Below are positions 26,684-36,079 of a stretch of 64,000 nt of DNA, in pieces. Position 1 is the first letter of the stretch. Every line of letters starts with the position of its first letter. The stretch is from contig NZ_JAUXVR010000036.1 in the NCBI RefSeq assembly GCF_030680395.1, positions 23,678 through 87,677 on the forward strand, written 5' to 3'. The position numbers and the translations under genes are program-made. The notes under the pieces were generated by a model that had not been told where the DNA came from, ran no database searches, and saw only the letters and a list, made by a program, of their open reading frames with translations. Source of the stretch: Methylobacter sp. (GTDB lineage: Bacteria; Pseudomonadota; Gammaproteobacteria; Methylococcales; Methylomonadaceae).

Positions 26684-27427
26684 ATGCGAGTCTCCAGATT
26701 ATATACACCCACTTCGCTGGCAACAGGCAACCTTACCGAACTGGATGATGACAACGGCCATTATGTCAGAACGGTGTTACGATTAAAAAAAGACGACCAG
26801 ATCATTTTATTTAACGGTCACGGCGGAGAATATTTGTGCGCGATTACAGAAGTCAGCCGAAAAGCCGTGCTGATTACCGTCGGGCAATGGGATGACCGCA
26901 GTGTCGAATCGCCGTTACAGGTAACCTTGGGTCTGGGTATCTCGCGGGGCGACCGGATGGATTTGACGGTACAAAAAGCCGTGGAGCTGGGTGTTAACAG
27001 AATTACGCCGTTACTGACCGAGCGTTGCGTAGTGCAATTCAAAGGCGACAAGAAGCCGCAACGCTTAATGCATTGGCAAAAAATAGTTCAACATGCCGCC
27101 GAACAAAGCGGCAGAACCACCTTGCCTTCCTTGCTGGAAATTGAGCTACTACAAAACTGGGTAGGCAACCAACAAGGTCTAAAAGTGTTTCTCGATCCTT
27201 ATGCAGAAACGACATTAACGGAGTTAAAGCCTGAAGCCATGAAAGTGACCTTACTCACCGGTCCCGAAGGCGGCTTTTCCAATCAGGAAAGGGACATAGC
27301 GAAAGCCTCCGGCTTTATTCCGGTCCGCTTAGGCAGCCGCATATTAAGAACTGAAACCGCATCACTTGCCGCTTTGGCTGCGGTACAAATGTTGTGGGGA
27401 GATTTTGGTAAGGGAAGCAACGGATGA
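26684..27427 (+). CDS. rsmE: 16S rRNA (uracil-1498-N3)-methyltransferase
   Basis: A 247-aa SPOUT methyltransferase. The N-terminal PUA-like part (residues 1-70) contains HYVRTVLRLKKDDQIILF. The C-terminal knot domain contains ERCVVQFKGDKKPQR, HAAEQSGRTTLP, LTGPEGGFSNQE and LGSRILRTETA. It methylates U1498 of 16S rRNA with SAM. The gene starts 2 bp after bioA and overlaps the next gene by 4 bp. Confidence 0.96.
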   Translation: MRVSRLYTPTSLATGNLTELDDDNGHYVRTVLRLKKDDQIILFNGHGGEYLCAITEVSRKAVLITVGQWDDRSVESPLQVTLGLGISRGDRMDLTVQKAVELGVNRITPLLTERCVVQFKGDKKPQRLMHWQKIVQHAAEQSGRTTLPSLLEIELLQNWVGNQQGLKVFLDPYAETTLTELKPEAMKVTLLTGPEGGFSNQERDIAKASGFIPVRLGSRILRTETASLAALAAVQMLWGDFGKGSNG

Positions 27428-28299
27428 TCAAAAAAATTATTTATTCCATAGTGCCGCTTTTAGTATTGCTGTCGGCTGCTTCGATAGCCTGCATCGTAGG
27501 TTATTTTATTTTTCAGGGAATAGACGGCCGACTTCCATTGTCAAAAATAATCACCAAATCGACACAGTTATTTTTGGTACTGAGTATTTTTCCGGCTATG
27601 GCCTATCTGAAATTTAACAAAGGAGACTTAGGCTTTGTCACAAAAGCCGTATTTTTGAAGCAAGTATTGCTCGGCTTTGGCTTGGGATTTGTTACCTTGA
27701 TGCCGGTGTTTATTGCCCAATATGCACTCGGCATCAATATCATTGACGAAGCACAGCAATGGTCTGTCGGTTTAGTCGTTGAAAAAATGGTTATTTCATT
27801 ATTGGTGGCGCTGTTGGTTTCGATGATTGAAGAGCCTATTTTTCGAGGCGTTCTATTTGCCGGTTTAAAAAAGAACTTGCCGGTCGTAGCGGTAATTCTG
27901 CTCAGCTCAACTTATTATGCTGCCTTGCATTTCCTGGACAGCCATTCCGAGATACCTTTTCAACAAGCTGGGATATTAAGCGGCTTTACCTTACTCGGTG
28001 AAGCCTTTGCTAATTTATTAAATCCGGAAATTCTATCGGCATTTTTAGCGCTGTTGATGGTGGGCATTTTTCTGGGAGTGCTCAGGGCAGAGGTAAAACA
28101 GAGCCTGGGGTTATGTATCGGCTGCCATACCAGTTGGGTGTGGCAAATCAAGATGAGCAAGAGTTTATTTAATACCGATTCCAGCTCAGAATATTTTTAT
28201 CTGGTCAGCACTTATGACGGTGTCGTCGGCCCTTTAGTTGCCGGATGGCTCAGTCTCGCGATCATTGGTTATTTTATTTATAAAAAAGTTCAGGGATAA
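27424..28299 (+). CDS. CPBP family intramembrane metalloprotease
   Basis: A 291-aa membrane protein with about eight hydrophobic segments and the three CPBP/Abi motifs: EEPIFRGVLFAGL near residue 138 (paired glutamates and Arg), an ALHF motif near 162 and CIGCHTSWVW near 235. Relatives process prenylated or bacteriocin-like peptides, but the substrate here is unknown. Translation is coupled to rsmE by overlap. The 3' end is 3 bp from convergent yajQ. Confidence 0.85.
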   Translation: MIKKIIYSIVPLLVLLSAASIACIVGYFIFQGIDGRLPLSKIITKSTQLFLVLSIFPAMAYLKFNKGDLGFVTKAVFLKQVLLGFGLGFVTLMPVFIAQYALGINIIDEAQQWSVGLVVEKMVISLLVALLVSMIEEPIFRGVLFAGLKKNLPVVAVILLSSTYYAALHFLDSHSEIPFQQAGILSGFTLLGEAFANLLNPEILSAFLALLMVGIFLGVLRAEVKQSLGLCIGCHTSWVWQIKMSKSLFNTDSSSEYFYLVSTYDGVVGPLVAGWLSLAIIGYFIYKKVQG

Positions 28300-28302
28300 A
28301 CT

Positions 28303-28785
28303 TTAATCCCTGAAATTCTCAAACTGCAACGGCATTTCCAACTTTTCCTCCCTGAGCATTTTAATCACCTCTTGCAGATCGTCCCGATTTTTTCCGGTTA
28401 CCCTGACCTGATCGCCCTGAATGGCCGCCTGGACTTTTAATTTTTTGTCCTTAATCAACTTAACGATTTTTTTGGCCAGCGCCGAATCCAGGCCCTGCTT
28501 CATGATAATTTCCTGACGTACCGATTTACCGCCGGGCTTGGGGTCGCCAACCTCCATACAGGCTATATCCACGCCGCGACGACTGAGTTTCGAACAGACG
28601 ACACTGAACATTTGTTGCAGCTGAAACGTCGATTGAGACGTCATAATCAATTTATCGTCAGTCAGTTCAAAGCTTGAGTCGGTGCCTTTAAAATCAAAGC
28701 GCGTGGTGACCTCTTTATTGGCTTGGTCAACGGCGTTTTTAATTTCGTGTTTGTCGAATTCGGAAATGATGTCGAAAGAAGGCAT
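28303..28785 (-). CDS. yajQ: YajQ family nucleotide-binding protein
   Basis: A 160-aa UPF0234/YajQ protein starting MPSFDIISEFDKHEIKNAVD, with RFDFKGTDSSFELTDDKL and IQGDQVRVTGKNRDDLQ. The fold is two RRM-like modules. Some homologues bind c-di-GMP (shown for the Xanthomonas YajQ family member) or RNA; which applies here is not visible. It is convergent with the CPBP gene and lies downstream of cca on the same strand. Confidence 0.95.
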   Translation of the reverse strand: MPSFDIISEFDKHEIKNAVDQANKEVTTRFDFKGTDSSFELTDDKLIMTSQSTFQLQQMFSVVCSKLSRRGVDIACMEVGDPKPGGKSVRQEIIMKQGLDSALAKKIVKLIKDKKLKVQAAIQGDQVRVTGKNRDDLQEVIKMLREEKLEMPLQFENFRD

Positions 28786-28871
28786 GGCTTATGATTTCAG
28801 GTAACAAAAAAATTTAACTATAATGGTCTTTGCTGCATTATTCAACACCGTTCAACCGGTGCCGGTCGCTT

Positions 28872-30095
28872 TTATTCCGGCTTTATAAACTCGGTAACAG
28901 CCTTAATACGCAAACGGCGAATCGCCTCGCCGATATGCGCACCTTTAAGTTCGCCATTCAAAACAGACGAGGTGTCAATAGATGCGGCCGCCCTGGCTGC
29001 ACCGCTCAACAGCGCGGATTGAGGGTAGGCAATGTTTTCAAGTCCGGTTCTGCCTTTAGCATCCGCCTCGCAAGCCAGCAAAAACTCAGGCAACTTATTA
29101 GCTGGCTTAAAGGCCCCCAGAGCGGCCAACATATCCGTTAACGTTGAAGCGCGTAATTCAAAAGCCCGGTGACAATGGGTATGGTATTGCATGACCTGAG
29201 AAGCCAACGCTTTAAACGAGTTAGGCACACGCAAACGGACACACATTTGTTCCAAAATGGGCAACCCTTTAGTTTCATGTCCGTGATGATGCGGCCAGTG
29301 TGCTTGGGGTGACACGCCTTTGCCCAGATCGTGGACTAATGCCGCAAATCGGACTTCGGGACTCGGCGACAAAAGCACGGCCTGCTCCAGGCTGAGCATA
29401 GCATGAATGCCTGTATCGATCTCCGGGTGATATTTTTCCGGCTGCGGCACGCCGAATAAGCCACTTATTTCCGGGAAGATTTTATCCAGCGCGGCACACT
29501 CTTTTAAAGTGTAGAAAAAAGCACTCGGCGATTTTTCGTTGAGCGCCTTAAACAGTTCAGCCCAGACCCGCTCGGGAACCAGATGATCCACTTCACCAGC
29601 CGTCACCATGGACTGCATCAAAATCCGGGTTTCCTCAGCCAGCGTAAAACCGAGATGCCCGTAGCGGGCGGCAAAACGGGCGATGCGCAGGATCCGCACA
29701 GGGTCTTCCGCAAAGGCCGGCGAGATATGCCGAAAAATGCGTTGTTCAAGGTCACCTTGCCCGCCGTATGGATCAACAAGCTGTCCCTGCGGCGTCATTG
29801 CCATTGCATTGATAGTCAGGTCGCGGCGAATCAGATCCTGTTCCAAACTGACATCCGGCGATGCGTGTACCGTAAAACCTTTATAACCGGGCGCTGTTTT
29901 TCGTTCGGTTCTGGCCAACGCATATTCTTCGCGGCTTTGCGGATGCAAAAACACCGGAAAATCCTTACCTACCGGCCGGAAGCCCTGTTTTACCATGGAT
30001 TCCGGGGTCTCGCCGATTACTACCCAGTCCCGTTCCTTGACCGGAAGTTCAAGTAATTTATCGCGTACCGCACCACCAACAAGGTATATTTCCAC
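28872..30095 (-). CDS. cca: Multifunctional CCA tRNA nucleotidyltransferase
   Basis: A 407-aa class II CCA-adding enzyme. The catalytic head MEIYLVGGAVRDKLL with RDWVVIG is followed by RRDLTINAMAM and the neck. A C-terminal HD domain (ALVHDLGKGVSP near residue 255) is typical of gammaproteobacterial enzymes that also have phosphatase/phosphodiesterase activity. It repairs or adds the tRNA 3' CCA. It is divergent from the TSUP transporter gene. Confidence 0.97.
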   Translation of the reverse strand: MEIYLVGGAVRDKLLELPVKERDWVVIGETPESMVKQGFRPVGKDFPVFLHPQSREEYALARTERKTAPGYKGFTVHASPDVSLEQDLIRRDLTINAMAMTPQGQLVDPYGGQGDLEQRIFRHISPAFAEDPVRILRIARFAARYGHLGFTLAEETRILMQSMVTAGEVDHLVPERVWAELFKALNEKSPSAFFYTLKECAALDKIFPEISGLFGVPQPEKYHPEIDTGIHAMLSLEQAVLLSPSPEVRFAALVHDLGKGVSPQAHWPHHHGHETKGLPILEQMCVRLRVPNSFKALASQVMQYHTHCHRAFELRASTLTDMLAALGAFKPANKLPEFLLACEADAKGRTGLENIAYPQSALLSGAARAAASIDTSSVLNGELKGAHIGEAIRRLRIKAVTEFIKPE

Positions 30096-30201
30096 TCAGT
30101 TACTCAAGCCGTTTAATAATGTGCCTAGAATAGCACAGCTGTACTCGAAAAAAGGCATAATGGCCGTACCACCGGTACCGACACATAATCAGGAGAATAA
30201 A

Positions 30202-30993
30202 GTGATAGCAATTTTTTTAGCCAGTCTTCTATTAGGCACAGTTTCAGGATTAATGGCAGGGCTTTTTGGGATAGGCGGCGGCCTGATTATTGTGCCGGTT
30301 TTAGCGGTATTGTTTGCCGGGCAAGGATTTCCCTCCGAACTAGTCATGATCATGTCGGTGGCGACCTCACTGGCGACCATTATTTTCACCTCGATCTCTT
30401 CGGTGCTGGCACATCATCGTTTGAATTCCGTGTTGTGGGATAAAGTGCTGGCCCTGGGACCGGGGATTATGATCGGCGCGGCTGTCGGAGCCGTGGTCGC
30501 GGACCATATAGCCGGTGACGTATTACGCTTTATTTTTATCATCTATTTATTATCCGTAGGTGTGCAAATGGCGTTGCAATTCAAGCCGAAACCCGGACAA
30601 AAGCAACCCTCCAAAGCGTTGGATTTTGGTGTGGCAAGCATCATGGGACTGCTGTCGTCACTACTCGGAATAGGCGGAGGCACACTCACCGTGCCTTTTT
30701 TAGTATATTTCCAAACGCCGATGCGCAATGCCGTAGCCATAGCCAGTGCCTGCGGTTTGCCGATAGCCTTAGTGGGAACGGTGGGCTATGCCCTGCTGGG
30801 CAAGGATGTGTCGCAGTTGCCTGAATGGAGTTTAGGTTATATTTACGGGCCTTCTTTTCTGGGTATAGTGCTGACCAGTATCTATACCGCTCCGATAGGC
30901 GCAAAACTGGCCCATAAACTGCCAGCGGAAAAATTAAAACGCTATTTTTCGCTGCTGTTGTTTGTGATGGCGGGCAAGTTGATTTGGTTTTGA
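30202..30993 (+). CDS. TSUP family membrane transporter
   Basis: A 263-aa TauE/SafE (TSUP) permease with about eight helices and the duplicated glycine-rich motifs LMAGLFGIGGGLIIVP and LLSSLLGIGGGTLTVP. Family members export or import sulfonates, sulfite or related organic anions; the substrate is not predictable. I chose GTG at 30202 because AGGAG sits 6 nt upstream and it directly precedes the first helix. The longer ATG frame would run back through the cca promoter. Confidence 0.88.
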   Translation: MIAIFLASLLLGTVSGLMAGLFGIGGGLIIVPVLAVLFAGQGFPSELVMIMSVATSLATIIFTSISSVLAHHRLNSVLWDKVLALGPGIMIGAAVGAVVADHIAGDVLRFIFIIYLLSVGVQMALQFKPKPGQKQPSKALDFGVASIMGLLSSLLGIGGGTLTVPFLVYFQTPMRNAVAIASACGLPIALVGTVGYALLGKDVSQLPEWSLGYIYGPSFLGIVLTSIYTAPIGAKLAHKLPAEKLKRYFSLLLFVMAGKLIWF

Positions 30994-31000
30994 AAATATA

Positions 31001-31165
31001 TCACCACGAAGATCACGAAAGTTTAAAGAAAAACCTAAAAAATCGGTTAGCGTCGATATTCTTTTGCTACCGTGTATTTTCCAGGCAGCCGACATGCTAC
31101 GATCAGGAATACTTAGGCATATATATTATTTCGCAATGACTAATAACTTCGTGTCTTCGTAGTGA
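31001..31165. repeat. Repeat family D, widely spaced inverted copy
   Basis: TCACCACGAAGATCACGAA (31001-31019) and the inverted partner TTCGTGTCTTCGTAGTGA (31148-31165) flank about 130 bp without a gene. The arms match the compact hairpin at 32213-32275. Confidence 0.6.
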
Positions 31166-31263
31166 TTTATCAATACAGCCCCCGCCATAAAATTTACTTT
31201 ATTTTTGTGCTGCCAAATTTGCGATAATGCACAGTCATTTTATTTACAAAGGTTCCGTTGCAC

Positions 31264-32172
31264 ATGTGGTTTAAAAATCTGAGCATTTTTCGTCTTACTG
31301 AAGATTTCACTTTGGCTCCAGCAGACCTGGAACTAAAACTTGAACAAATGGCTTTTCGCCCCTGCGGCAGTCATGAAGAATTTACTTTCGGCTGGACTTC
31401 ACCGCTGGGAAAATCGTCCGAACAACTGGTGCATAGCGCGAACGGCTTTTTAATGTTGTGCGGAAAAAAAGAAGAAAGAGTGCTGCCTGCGTCTGTGGTC
31501 AATGAAATGATGCAGGAAAAGATTCTTGAAACCGAAGAACAACAAGGACGTAAGTTATCCAAAAAAGAACGCACGGCTATTAAAGACGAGCTTATTTTTG
31601 AGCTATTGCCAAGAGCTTTCACCTTCTCAAACAAGACTTACGCTTATATCGACCCTAAAGGCGGCTGGCTGATTGTCGATGCGGCTTCAGCCAAAAAAGC
31701 CGAAGATTTGCTGAGCAGTTTGCGTAAATGCTTAGGTTCGTTACCAGCCGTTCCGCTTAATACCATCGAAAAACCGGTCAAAGTCATGACCGAGTGGCTG
31801 GTCAATAATCAAGCGCCGGACGACATCACCATTGAAGACGAATGCGAATTGCGCTCACCTGAAGAAGAAGGCGGCATTATCCGCTGCAAACGCCATGACC
31901 TGAGTCTGCCGGAAATCAAGAACCATCTGGATACCGGCAAAGAAGTCATCAAACTGGCGGTGAATTGGGCTGATCGTATTGCTTTCATTATCGATGAAAA
32001 TCTGGCCGTTAAACGCCTTAAGTTTCTTGACCTGATTCAGGACCAAGTGTCCGACATTAATACCGACTCTGAAGCAGAACAGTTTGATGTGGATTTCTCG
32101 ATTATGTCGCTGGAACTGGCCAATTTTCTGCCGCGTTTGCTGGAGCTATTCGGCGGCGAGAATAAGGCGTAA
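31264..32172 (+). CDS. rdgC: Recombination-associated protein RdgC
   Basis: A 302-aa RdgC, a ring-shaped DNA-binding protein that modulates RecA. It starts MWFKNLSIFRLTEDF; FRPCGSHEEFTFGWTSPLG and QLVHSANGFLMLCGKKEER are family-typical, as is the nucleoid-binding C-terminal half. The open frame begins two codons earlier at TTG, but ATG at 31264 is chosen since the family begins M(L/W)F(K/R)N. It stands alone between family D repeats. Confidence 0.95.
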   Translation: MWFKNLSIFRLTEDFTLAPADLELKLEQMAFRPCGSHEEFTFGWTSPLGKSSEQLVHSANGFLMLCGKKEERVLPASVVNEMMQEKILETEEQQGRKLSKKERTAIKDELIFELLPRAFTFSNKTYAYIDPKGGWLIVDAASAKKAEDLLSSLRKCLGSLPAVPLNTIEKPVKVMTEWLVNNQAPDDITIEDECELRSPEEEGGIIRCKRHDLSLPEIKNHLDTGKEVIKLAVNWADRIAFIIDENLAVKRLKFLDLIQDQVSDINTDSEAEQFDVDFSIMSLELANFLPRLLELFGGENKA

Positions 32173-32212
32173 TCGTAATTTCTGATTGATAATCAGATAA
32201 CTAATTAAAAGA

Positions 32213-32275
32213 TTATCACCACGAAGGCACGAAGAACACGAAGTTTTATTTCTTCGTGCCTTCGTGGTGAATAAA
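32213..32275. repeat. Repeat family D, compact hairpin
   Basis: ATTATCACCACGAAGGCACG and downstream AAG pair with CTTCGTGCCTTCGTGGTGAA over about 20 bp with a short central spacer (GAACACGAAGTTTTATTT). It lies between rdgC and the peroxiredoxin gene and could serve as an rdgC terminator-like structure. Related copies are at 31001-31165 and 43735-43829. Confidence 0.8.
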
Positions 32276-32408
32276 AGAGGCTTTTTTCACGTCCCAGACT
32301 AATTAACGCACATACCTCCGGGTTTTATGGGGCTTGCAGTGAAACTTTGATTGCGCTTACACTACGGCTTCAGGTTTTAACTATCCGTGAACTCGCAAGG
32401 AGATTCCC

Positions 32409-32873
32409 ATGTTAGAAAAACACCAAAAAGCCCCCCTGTTCAGCTCAAAAAATCAATTTAATGAAACGATTAATTTGTCCGACTACTTAGGGAAAAAGAA
32501 TGTCGTGTTGTATTTTTATCCCAAGGATGACACGCCGGGCTGCACCATAGAAGCGAACCAGTTTACCCAGCTTGCCGGGGAATTTGCCAAGGCAGATACC
32601 GTGGTTATCGGTGTGAGCAAGGATACTTGCGCCAGTCATACCGACTTTATTAAGAAATTCGACCTGAAAGTGGATTTATTGGCCGACGTTGATGGCGAAC
32701 TCTGCGAAAGCTATGGCGTATGGCAGGAACGGGAAAAAAATGGCGTAAAAAGTATGGCTATTCTTCGTTCCACCTTCATTATTAATAAAGAAGGCGTATT
32801 GGTCGATGCCGCTTATGGCGTCACGCCAGAAGGGCATGCTCAGGACGTATTAGAGAAAGTAAAAAGCTTGTAA
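32409..32873 (+). CDS. bcp: Thioredoxin-dependent peroxiredoxin (BCP/PrxQ)
   Basis: A 154-aa thiol peroxidase. The peroxidatic Cys is in YPKDDTPGCTIEANQF near residue 45. The usual second Cys five residues on is replaced by Asn, and the only other candidate resolving Cys is in SKDTCASHTDF near residue 78, the arrangement of the other PrxQ subgroup. It reduces hydrogen peroxide and organic hydroperoxides. It precedes the VOC gene by 26 bp. Confidence 0.93.
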   Translation: MLEKHQKAPLFSSKNQFNETINLSDYLGKKNVVLYFYPKDDTPGCTIEANQFTQLAGEFAKADTVVIGVSKDTCASHTDFIKKFDLKVDLLADVDGELCESYGVWQEREKNGVKSMAILRSTFIINKEGVLVDAAYGVTPEGHAQDVLEKVKSL

Positions 32874-32899
32874 TTCAGATAGATATTCCAGACAGCCTA

Positions 32900-33274
32900 A
32901 TGCCGAACTTTAATTTTACCATACACCATGCCAGCCTCATTGTTGCCGATACCGCCGTTTCGCTGACATTTTATTGCGATGTGCTCGGCATGCAACAAGC
33001 CGACCGGCCCGATCTGGGTTTTCCCGGCGCATGGCTGCAATTGGGCGCTCAGCAAATTCATTTACTGGAACTGGAAAATCCCGATCCGACAACTGGCCGC
33101 CCTGAGCATGGCGGTCGCGACCGCCATATCGCCTTAAGTGTGCAGGAATTGGCGCCGGTTCGGGAGGTACTGGATAAAAACGGTATCGCCTACACTTTGA
33201 GTAAATCAGGACGACAAGCGCTGTTTTGTCGTGATCCGGACGGAAATGCGCTGGAGGTTCTTCAGCAGGCGTAA
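32900..33274 (+). CDS. VOC (glyoxalase/dioxygenase superfamily) protein
   Basis: A 124-aa single vicinal-oxygen-chelate fold: IHHASLIVADTAVSLTFYCDVLGM at the N-terminus (shown here as HHASLIVADTAVSLTFYCD), QIHLLELENP in the middle and RHIALSVQELAPV, then FCRDPDGNALEVLQ. The metal-ligand positions (first His, His of RHIAL, Glu of ALEVLQ) are kept, so it is probably an active metalloenzyme, but the substrate is unknown. It is likely co-transcribed with bcp. Confidence 0.85.
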   Translation: MPNFNFTIHHASLIVADTAVSLTFYCDVLGMQQADRPDLGFPGAWLQLGAQQIHLLELENPDPTTGRPEHGGRDRHIALSVQELAPVREVLDKNGIAYTLSKSGRQALFCRDPDGNALEVLQQA

Positions 33275-33279
33275 ATTGA

Positions 33280-33555
33280 TTACGTCTTTTTCTTGTGTAC
33301 TAAATTGTAAATCTTAAAGCAAAGTATCGATGCGGCCAGCAGTAGTGTTATTGCGTTTGCAATAATGATGGCCTTATCATCGAGGTGGATTCCGTAAATA
33401 AGCCAACATAACACGCCCAAGGTAAAGGTGCTGTACATGCCCAAAGAAAGGGATTCGGTATCTTTGGTTTTTATGGTCAATATTGCCTGGGGCACAAATG
33501 AGGCGGTAGTGAGTGTCGCGGCTAAATAGCCGATAATGTCAGGGGCGATTGTCAT
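33280..33555 (-). CDS. SemiSWEET-type (PQ-loop) transporter
   Basis: A 91-aa protein with three membrane helices and the PQ motif in GYLAATLTTASFVPQAILT. Bacterial SemiSWEETs dimerise to form a small-solute (often sugar) pore. The conserved SLSLGMYSTFTLGVLCWLIYG helix follows. The gene is convergent with the VOC gene (6 bp apart) and lies 21 bp downstream of the DUF1289 gene. Confidence 0.88.
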   Translation of the reverse strand: MTIAPDIIGYLAATLTTASFVPQAILTIKTKDTESLSLGMYSTFTLGVLCWLIYGIHLDDKAIIIANAITLLLAASILCFKIYNLVHKKKT

Positions 33556-33576
33556 AGGTATTTTGGCATAACGCCA

Positions 33577-33792
33577 TTATTTTTTTGCGGCGGATTTTTT
33601 TAGTTTTTTAAGTATGCTTTGACCGATAGCGCTTGCAAAATCCTCAATATTTTCATAGCCCTGCGTTTGGGCAAAATCCACTGCCGCCATGACCAGCTTT
33701 TTAGTTTCAGCTATCTCTTCGTGCGTTCGACCGCAGCCTTCGCAGCGAGTTCCTTCGTAAGTGCAGTTATCAGTGCATGGATTAAATTTCAT
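33577..33792 (-). CDS. DUF1289-like cysteine-rich small protein
   Basis: A 71-aa protein. The N-terminal half carries four cysteines as PCTDNCTYEGTRCEGCGRT followed by EEIAE, the pattern of DUF1289 proteins thought to bind metal or an Fe-S cluster. The C-terminal half is a basic helix ending KKSAAKK. The function is unknown. It is probably transcribed with the SemiSWEET gene. Confidence 0.75.
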   Translation of the reverse strand: MKFNPCTDNCTYEGTRCEGCGRTHEEIAETKKLVMAAVDFAQTQGYENIEDFASAIGQSILKKLKKSAAKK

Positions 33793-34076
33793 AATGTTTC
33801 CCAGTATTTATTAAAATTTTCAAATCTTGTTCATTTTTAAAGTTATGAACGTTGCCGTATCGACAGATATTTGTTCCTGCATTGCTTTATTACACGCCAT
33901 TCATGGCGTTAGCAGGAGCGGAAGCGGAATCTTGTGTAGCCGACGTAGATTTAGTGGTCGAATACTAAAATAGGGTACCGTCCGCTTATGTTCTTCCAAA
34001 AGGAATTTTACCACATCGAAAATAAGCAACGGCTATCCTTATCAAAAATCAAACCAAAAGATAAAGCTTTTTTGTT
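33793..34076. other. Intergenic region with repeat relics
   Basis: No gene is seen. It contains a small hairpin CGCCATTCATGGCG (33895-33908) nested in TTCCTGC/GCAGGAGC, resembling a decayed family B repeat. The rest is AT-rich DNA downstream of the FapA-domain gene and upstream of the DUF1289 gene. Confidence 0.5.
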
Positions 34077-35756
34077 TTAATGCGATTCATTGACGCTCAA
34101 CATGATGTTTGCAAAAGTAACTTCGCCATCAACGAGTTGAAAAACACCTTTGCCCCGTTCTTCATTATTCTTCCAAATAGAGTTTCCAATCTGGACTTCG
34201 ACGCCGCAATGAACGGCTTCTTCCGCAATAACCTGGACGTTCTCGGCAAGGGTCATTTCCGACAGCAGGTGGAGTCGATCAGCGTGAAGCTGAGTACAAT
34301 CAATTTCAAATTTTTCTTTGGTATGGATGGCCTTGTTTAACAAACCGTTTTTGTCTTTTTCGGGATGCGCTAACACGAAGGCAATAATTTTTTTAAGGTC
34401 GTCCTGCTCCTTTTCATTCGCATCAATCTCAAGCTTAAGCTTGCCCTGCTCCGCCTGAAGATAAGGATTGAAGCCTGTCTTGATCTTGGTTATAAAGCCG
34501 GTGCTTGAACCCATTATCGCTGTCTTCACCAAAACTGATGCATTGGTAATGCCGCCGATGATACGGCCTTTTTTTCCGCCGGATTTTCCCACCAATACCC
34601 GGTTAAGCGCGGTCAAATGATTATGCATAGAGAATTCTTCAATAATAATATCTACGCCCGCTTCCATGCAGACATTTTCGGCAAAGTGTACGTTGATTGA
34701 ACCTTTGCTGATAATTATCGCGTTAAAGGTGGGAACCTCGTTTGGATCGCCGCTATGTTCGCTATGACCGATCACGCCGCCTTTTATAACAATGTTTCCA
34801 CCCGCTTCAATTTCTGCTGCTTCAACGGTCCCTCCCACGAATACATCTCCAGTCGCGTGAATTTTCATCCCATCCTTGACGTCGCCTTTGATATTAATGG
34901 TGCCATCGAAACTCATGTTTCCGGTTGAGATATCCACCAGCGACAGGTCGATGGTAGGTTCCACCACAACGCCATTAGGAACCAACTTGGGTTGGCCGGT
35001 GATCGCAGCCAACAGTAGACTGTTATTATCGGGATCAAGCTCGGCATCGGAGTCCAACTCTACCCCCTGCAGCCCTGAAGCAAACTGCACATCCTGCCCT
35101 GCTTGCGGCATAAGTGCTTGCCCGGTAATGTCCCATCCTTTTTTACCTTCGGTGGGCGGAGTGCGGCACATCAGCGGATCGCCGGGCCTTACGACAATAA
35201 GCTGTCCAAGATCGCGATAGTTAGCGATACCGCGCGCGTCTACCTGGGGTTTCCGCTCTCTTATTTGCGGTATCAGACTTTGAAAACGCGCATCAATACC
35301 CCGCACAGGATGCACGCCTTGGGCGATAATATGTTCTGTCGCATACCCTTGCTTTAAGGCGGACTTGATTTCATCCATCATAATGCCTCTGACTACCCCC
35401 TTTTCCTGCAAAGCCAGCTGGATTTGAAATAAAGCGACTGGAGCGCCACCGTATGCGGGGATTAAAGTAAGTCTGGCGGTCATTTTGTCGTTGTCAATTT
35501 TGAGCGCATATCGACCATCCCGGCGCTCACCGATTTCCAGCACAAAGCTTTCACTACGACTGTTGTACTGTTTTACCAGATGTGAGAGGGCGTTTTCATG
35601 CACAAACAGATTGGACAGGCCTTGCTTAGCCAGCGCCTCTTTGATCATTGCTTCATCCAGCGGGGGCTTGCATTCGCACTCTTCAAATATTGCAAGCAGT
35701 TTGCCGTCATCGCTCAGCTTAAATGTCAGTATATCTGTAGGTGACGCGTCATTCAC
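34077..35756 (-). CDS. FapA (DUF342) domain protein
   Basis: A 559-aa protein of the DUF342/FapA family. The N-terminal part (1-170) is mixed alpha/beta. The centre (~190-440) is a right-handed beta-helix with repeated hydrophobic/glycine turns such as INIKGDVKDGMKIHATGDVF and EIEAGGNIVIKGGVIGHSEH. A coiled-coil segment follows (~455-490). Family members are linked to flagellar placement or surface assembly, but no flagellar genes are near, so the role is open. It has its own promoter region and no operon partner. Confidence 0.82.
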   Translation of the reverse strand: MNDASPTDILTFKLSDDGKLLAIFEECECKPPLDEAMIKEALAKQGLSNLFVHENALSHLVKQYNSRSESFVLEIGERRDGRYALKIDNDKMTARLTLIPAYGGAPVALFQIQLALQEKGVVRGIMMDEIKSALKQGYATEHIIAQGVHPVRGIDARFQSLIPQIRERKPQVDARGIANYRDLGQLIVVRPGDPLMCRTPPTEGKKGWDITGQALMPQAGQDVQFASGLQGVELDSDAELDPDNNSLLLAAITGQPKLVPNGVVVEPTIDLSLVDISTGNMSFDGTINIKGDVKDGMKIHATGDVFVGGTVEAAEIEAGGNIVIKGGVIGHSEHSGDPNEVPTFNAIIISKGSINVHFAENVCMEAGVDIIIEEFSMHNHLTALNRVLVGKSGGKKGRIIGGITNASVLVKTAIMGSSTGFITKIKTGFNPYLQAEQGKLKLEIDANEKEQDDLKKIIAFVLAHPEKDKNGLLNKAIHTKEKFEIDCTQLHADRLHLLSEMTLAENVQVIAEEAVHCGVEVQIGNSIWKNNEERGKGVFQLVDGEVTFANIMLSVNESH

Positions 35757-36042
35757 AGCTTGCTCCTTGGAAAATCATTGCGACTTATCAAGAATAAAAA
35801 TATTAAGAAATCAGCCATTTTATAGCCATCCTATCATCACCCACAGTAAGCACTTAGCCTCGATAACTGCTCCATGCAGTCATAAAGCGCCTACTGTCGA
35901 TTGGCGAAGCACTATTTAAATTAACAAGATAATCTAATTTGAAAGGTAGCAGATTATAAGAAAACCACACTTAAGGGCAGAAGAATCAAGGTGGCAAAAA
36001 TGTGAATGGCCGATTATACCGTGAGTATACTTTGCCGATTTC
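35757..36042. other. Non-coding stretch upstream of the FapA-domain gene
   Basis: Holds the promoter region of the minus-strand FapA-domain gene and a relic of repeat family B (AACTGCTCCATGCAGTC, 35865-35881). A possible 62-codon plus-strand ORF starting at 36002 lacks a ribosome-binding site and any recognisable protein features. Confidence 0.4.
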
Positions 36043-36079
36043 AAAAAAAAGTCCCAGAACACTAAGGTGTGCTGAGACT
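36043..36079 (-). terminator. Strong minus-strand intrinsic terminator
   Basis: On the minus strand the stem AGTCTCAGCACAC pairs with GTGTTCTGGGACT (12 pairs, one GU, one mismatch) around loop CTTA and runs into eight T. The plus strand has no T-run after the stem, so it works only for minus-strand transcripts. Confidence 0.85.
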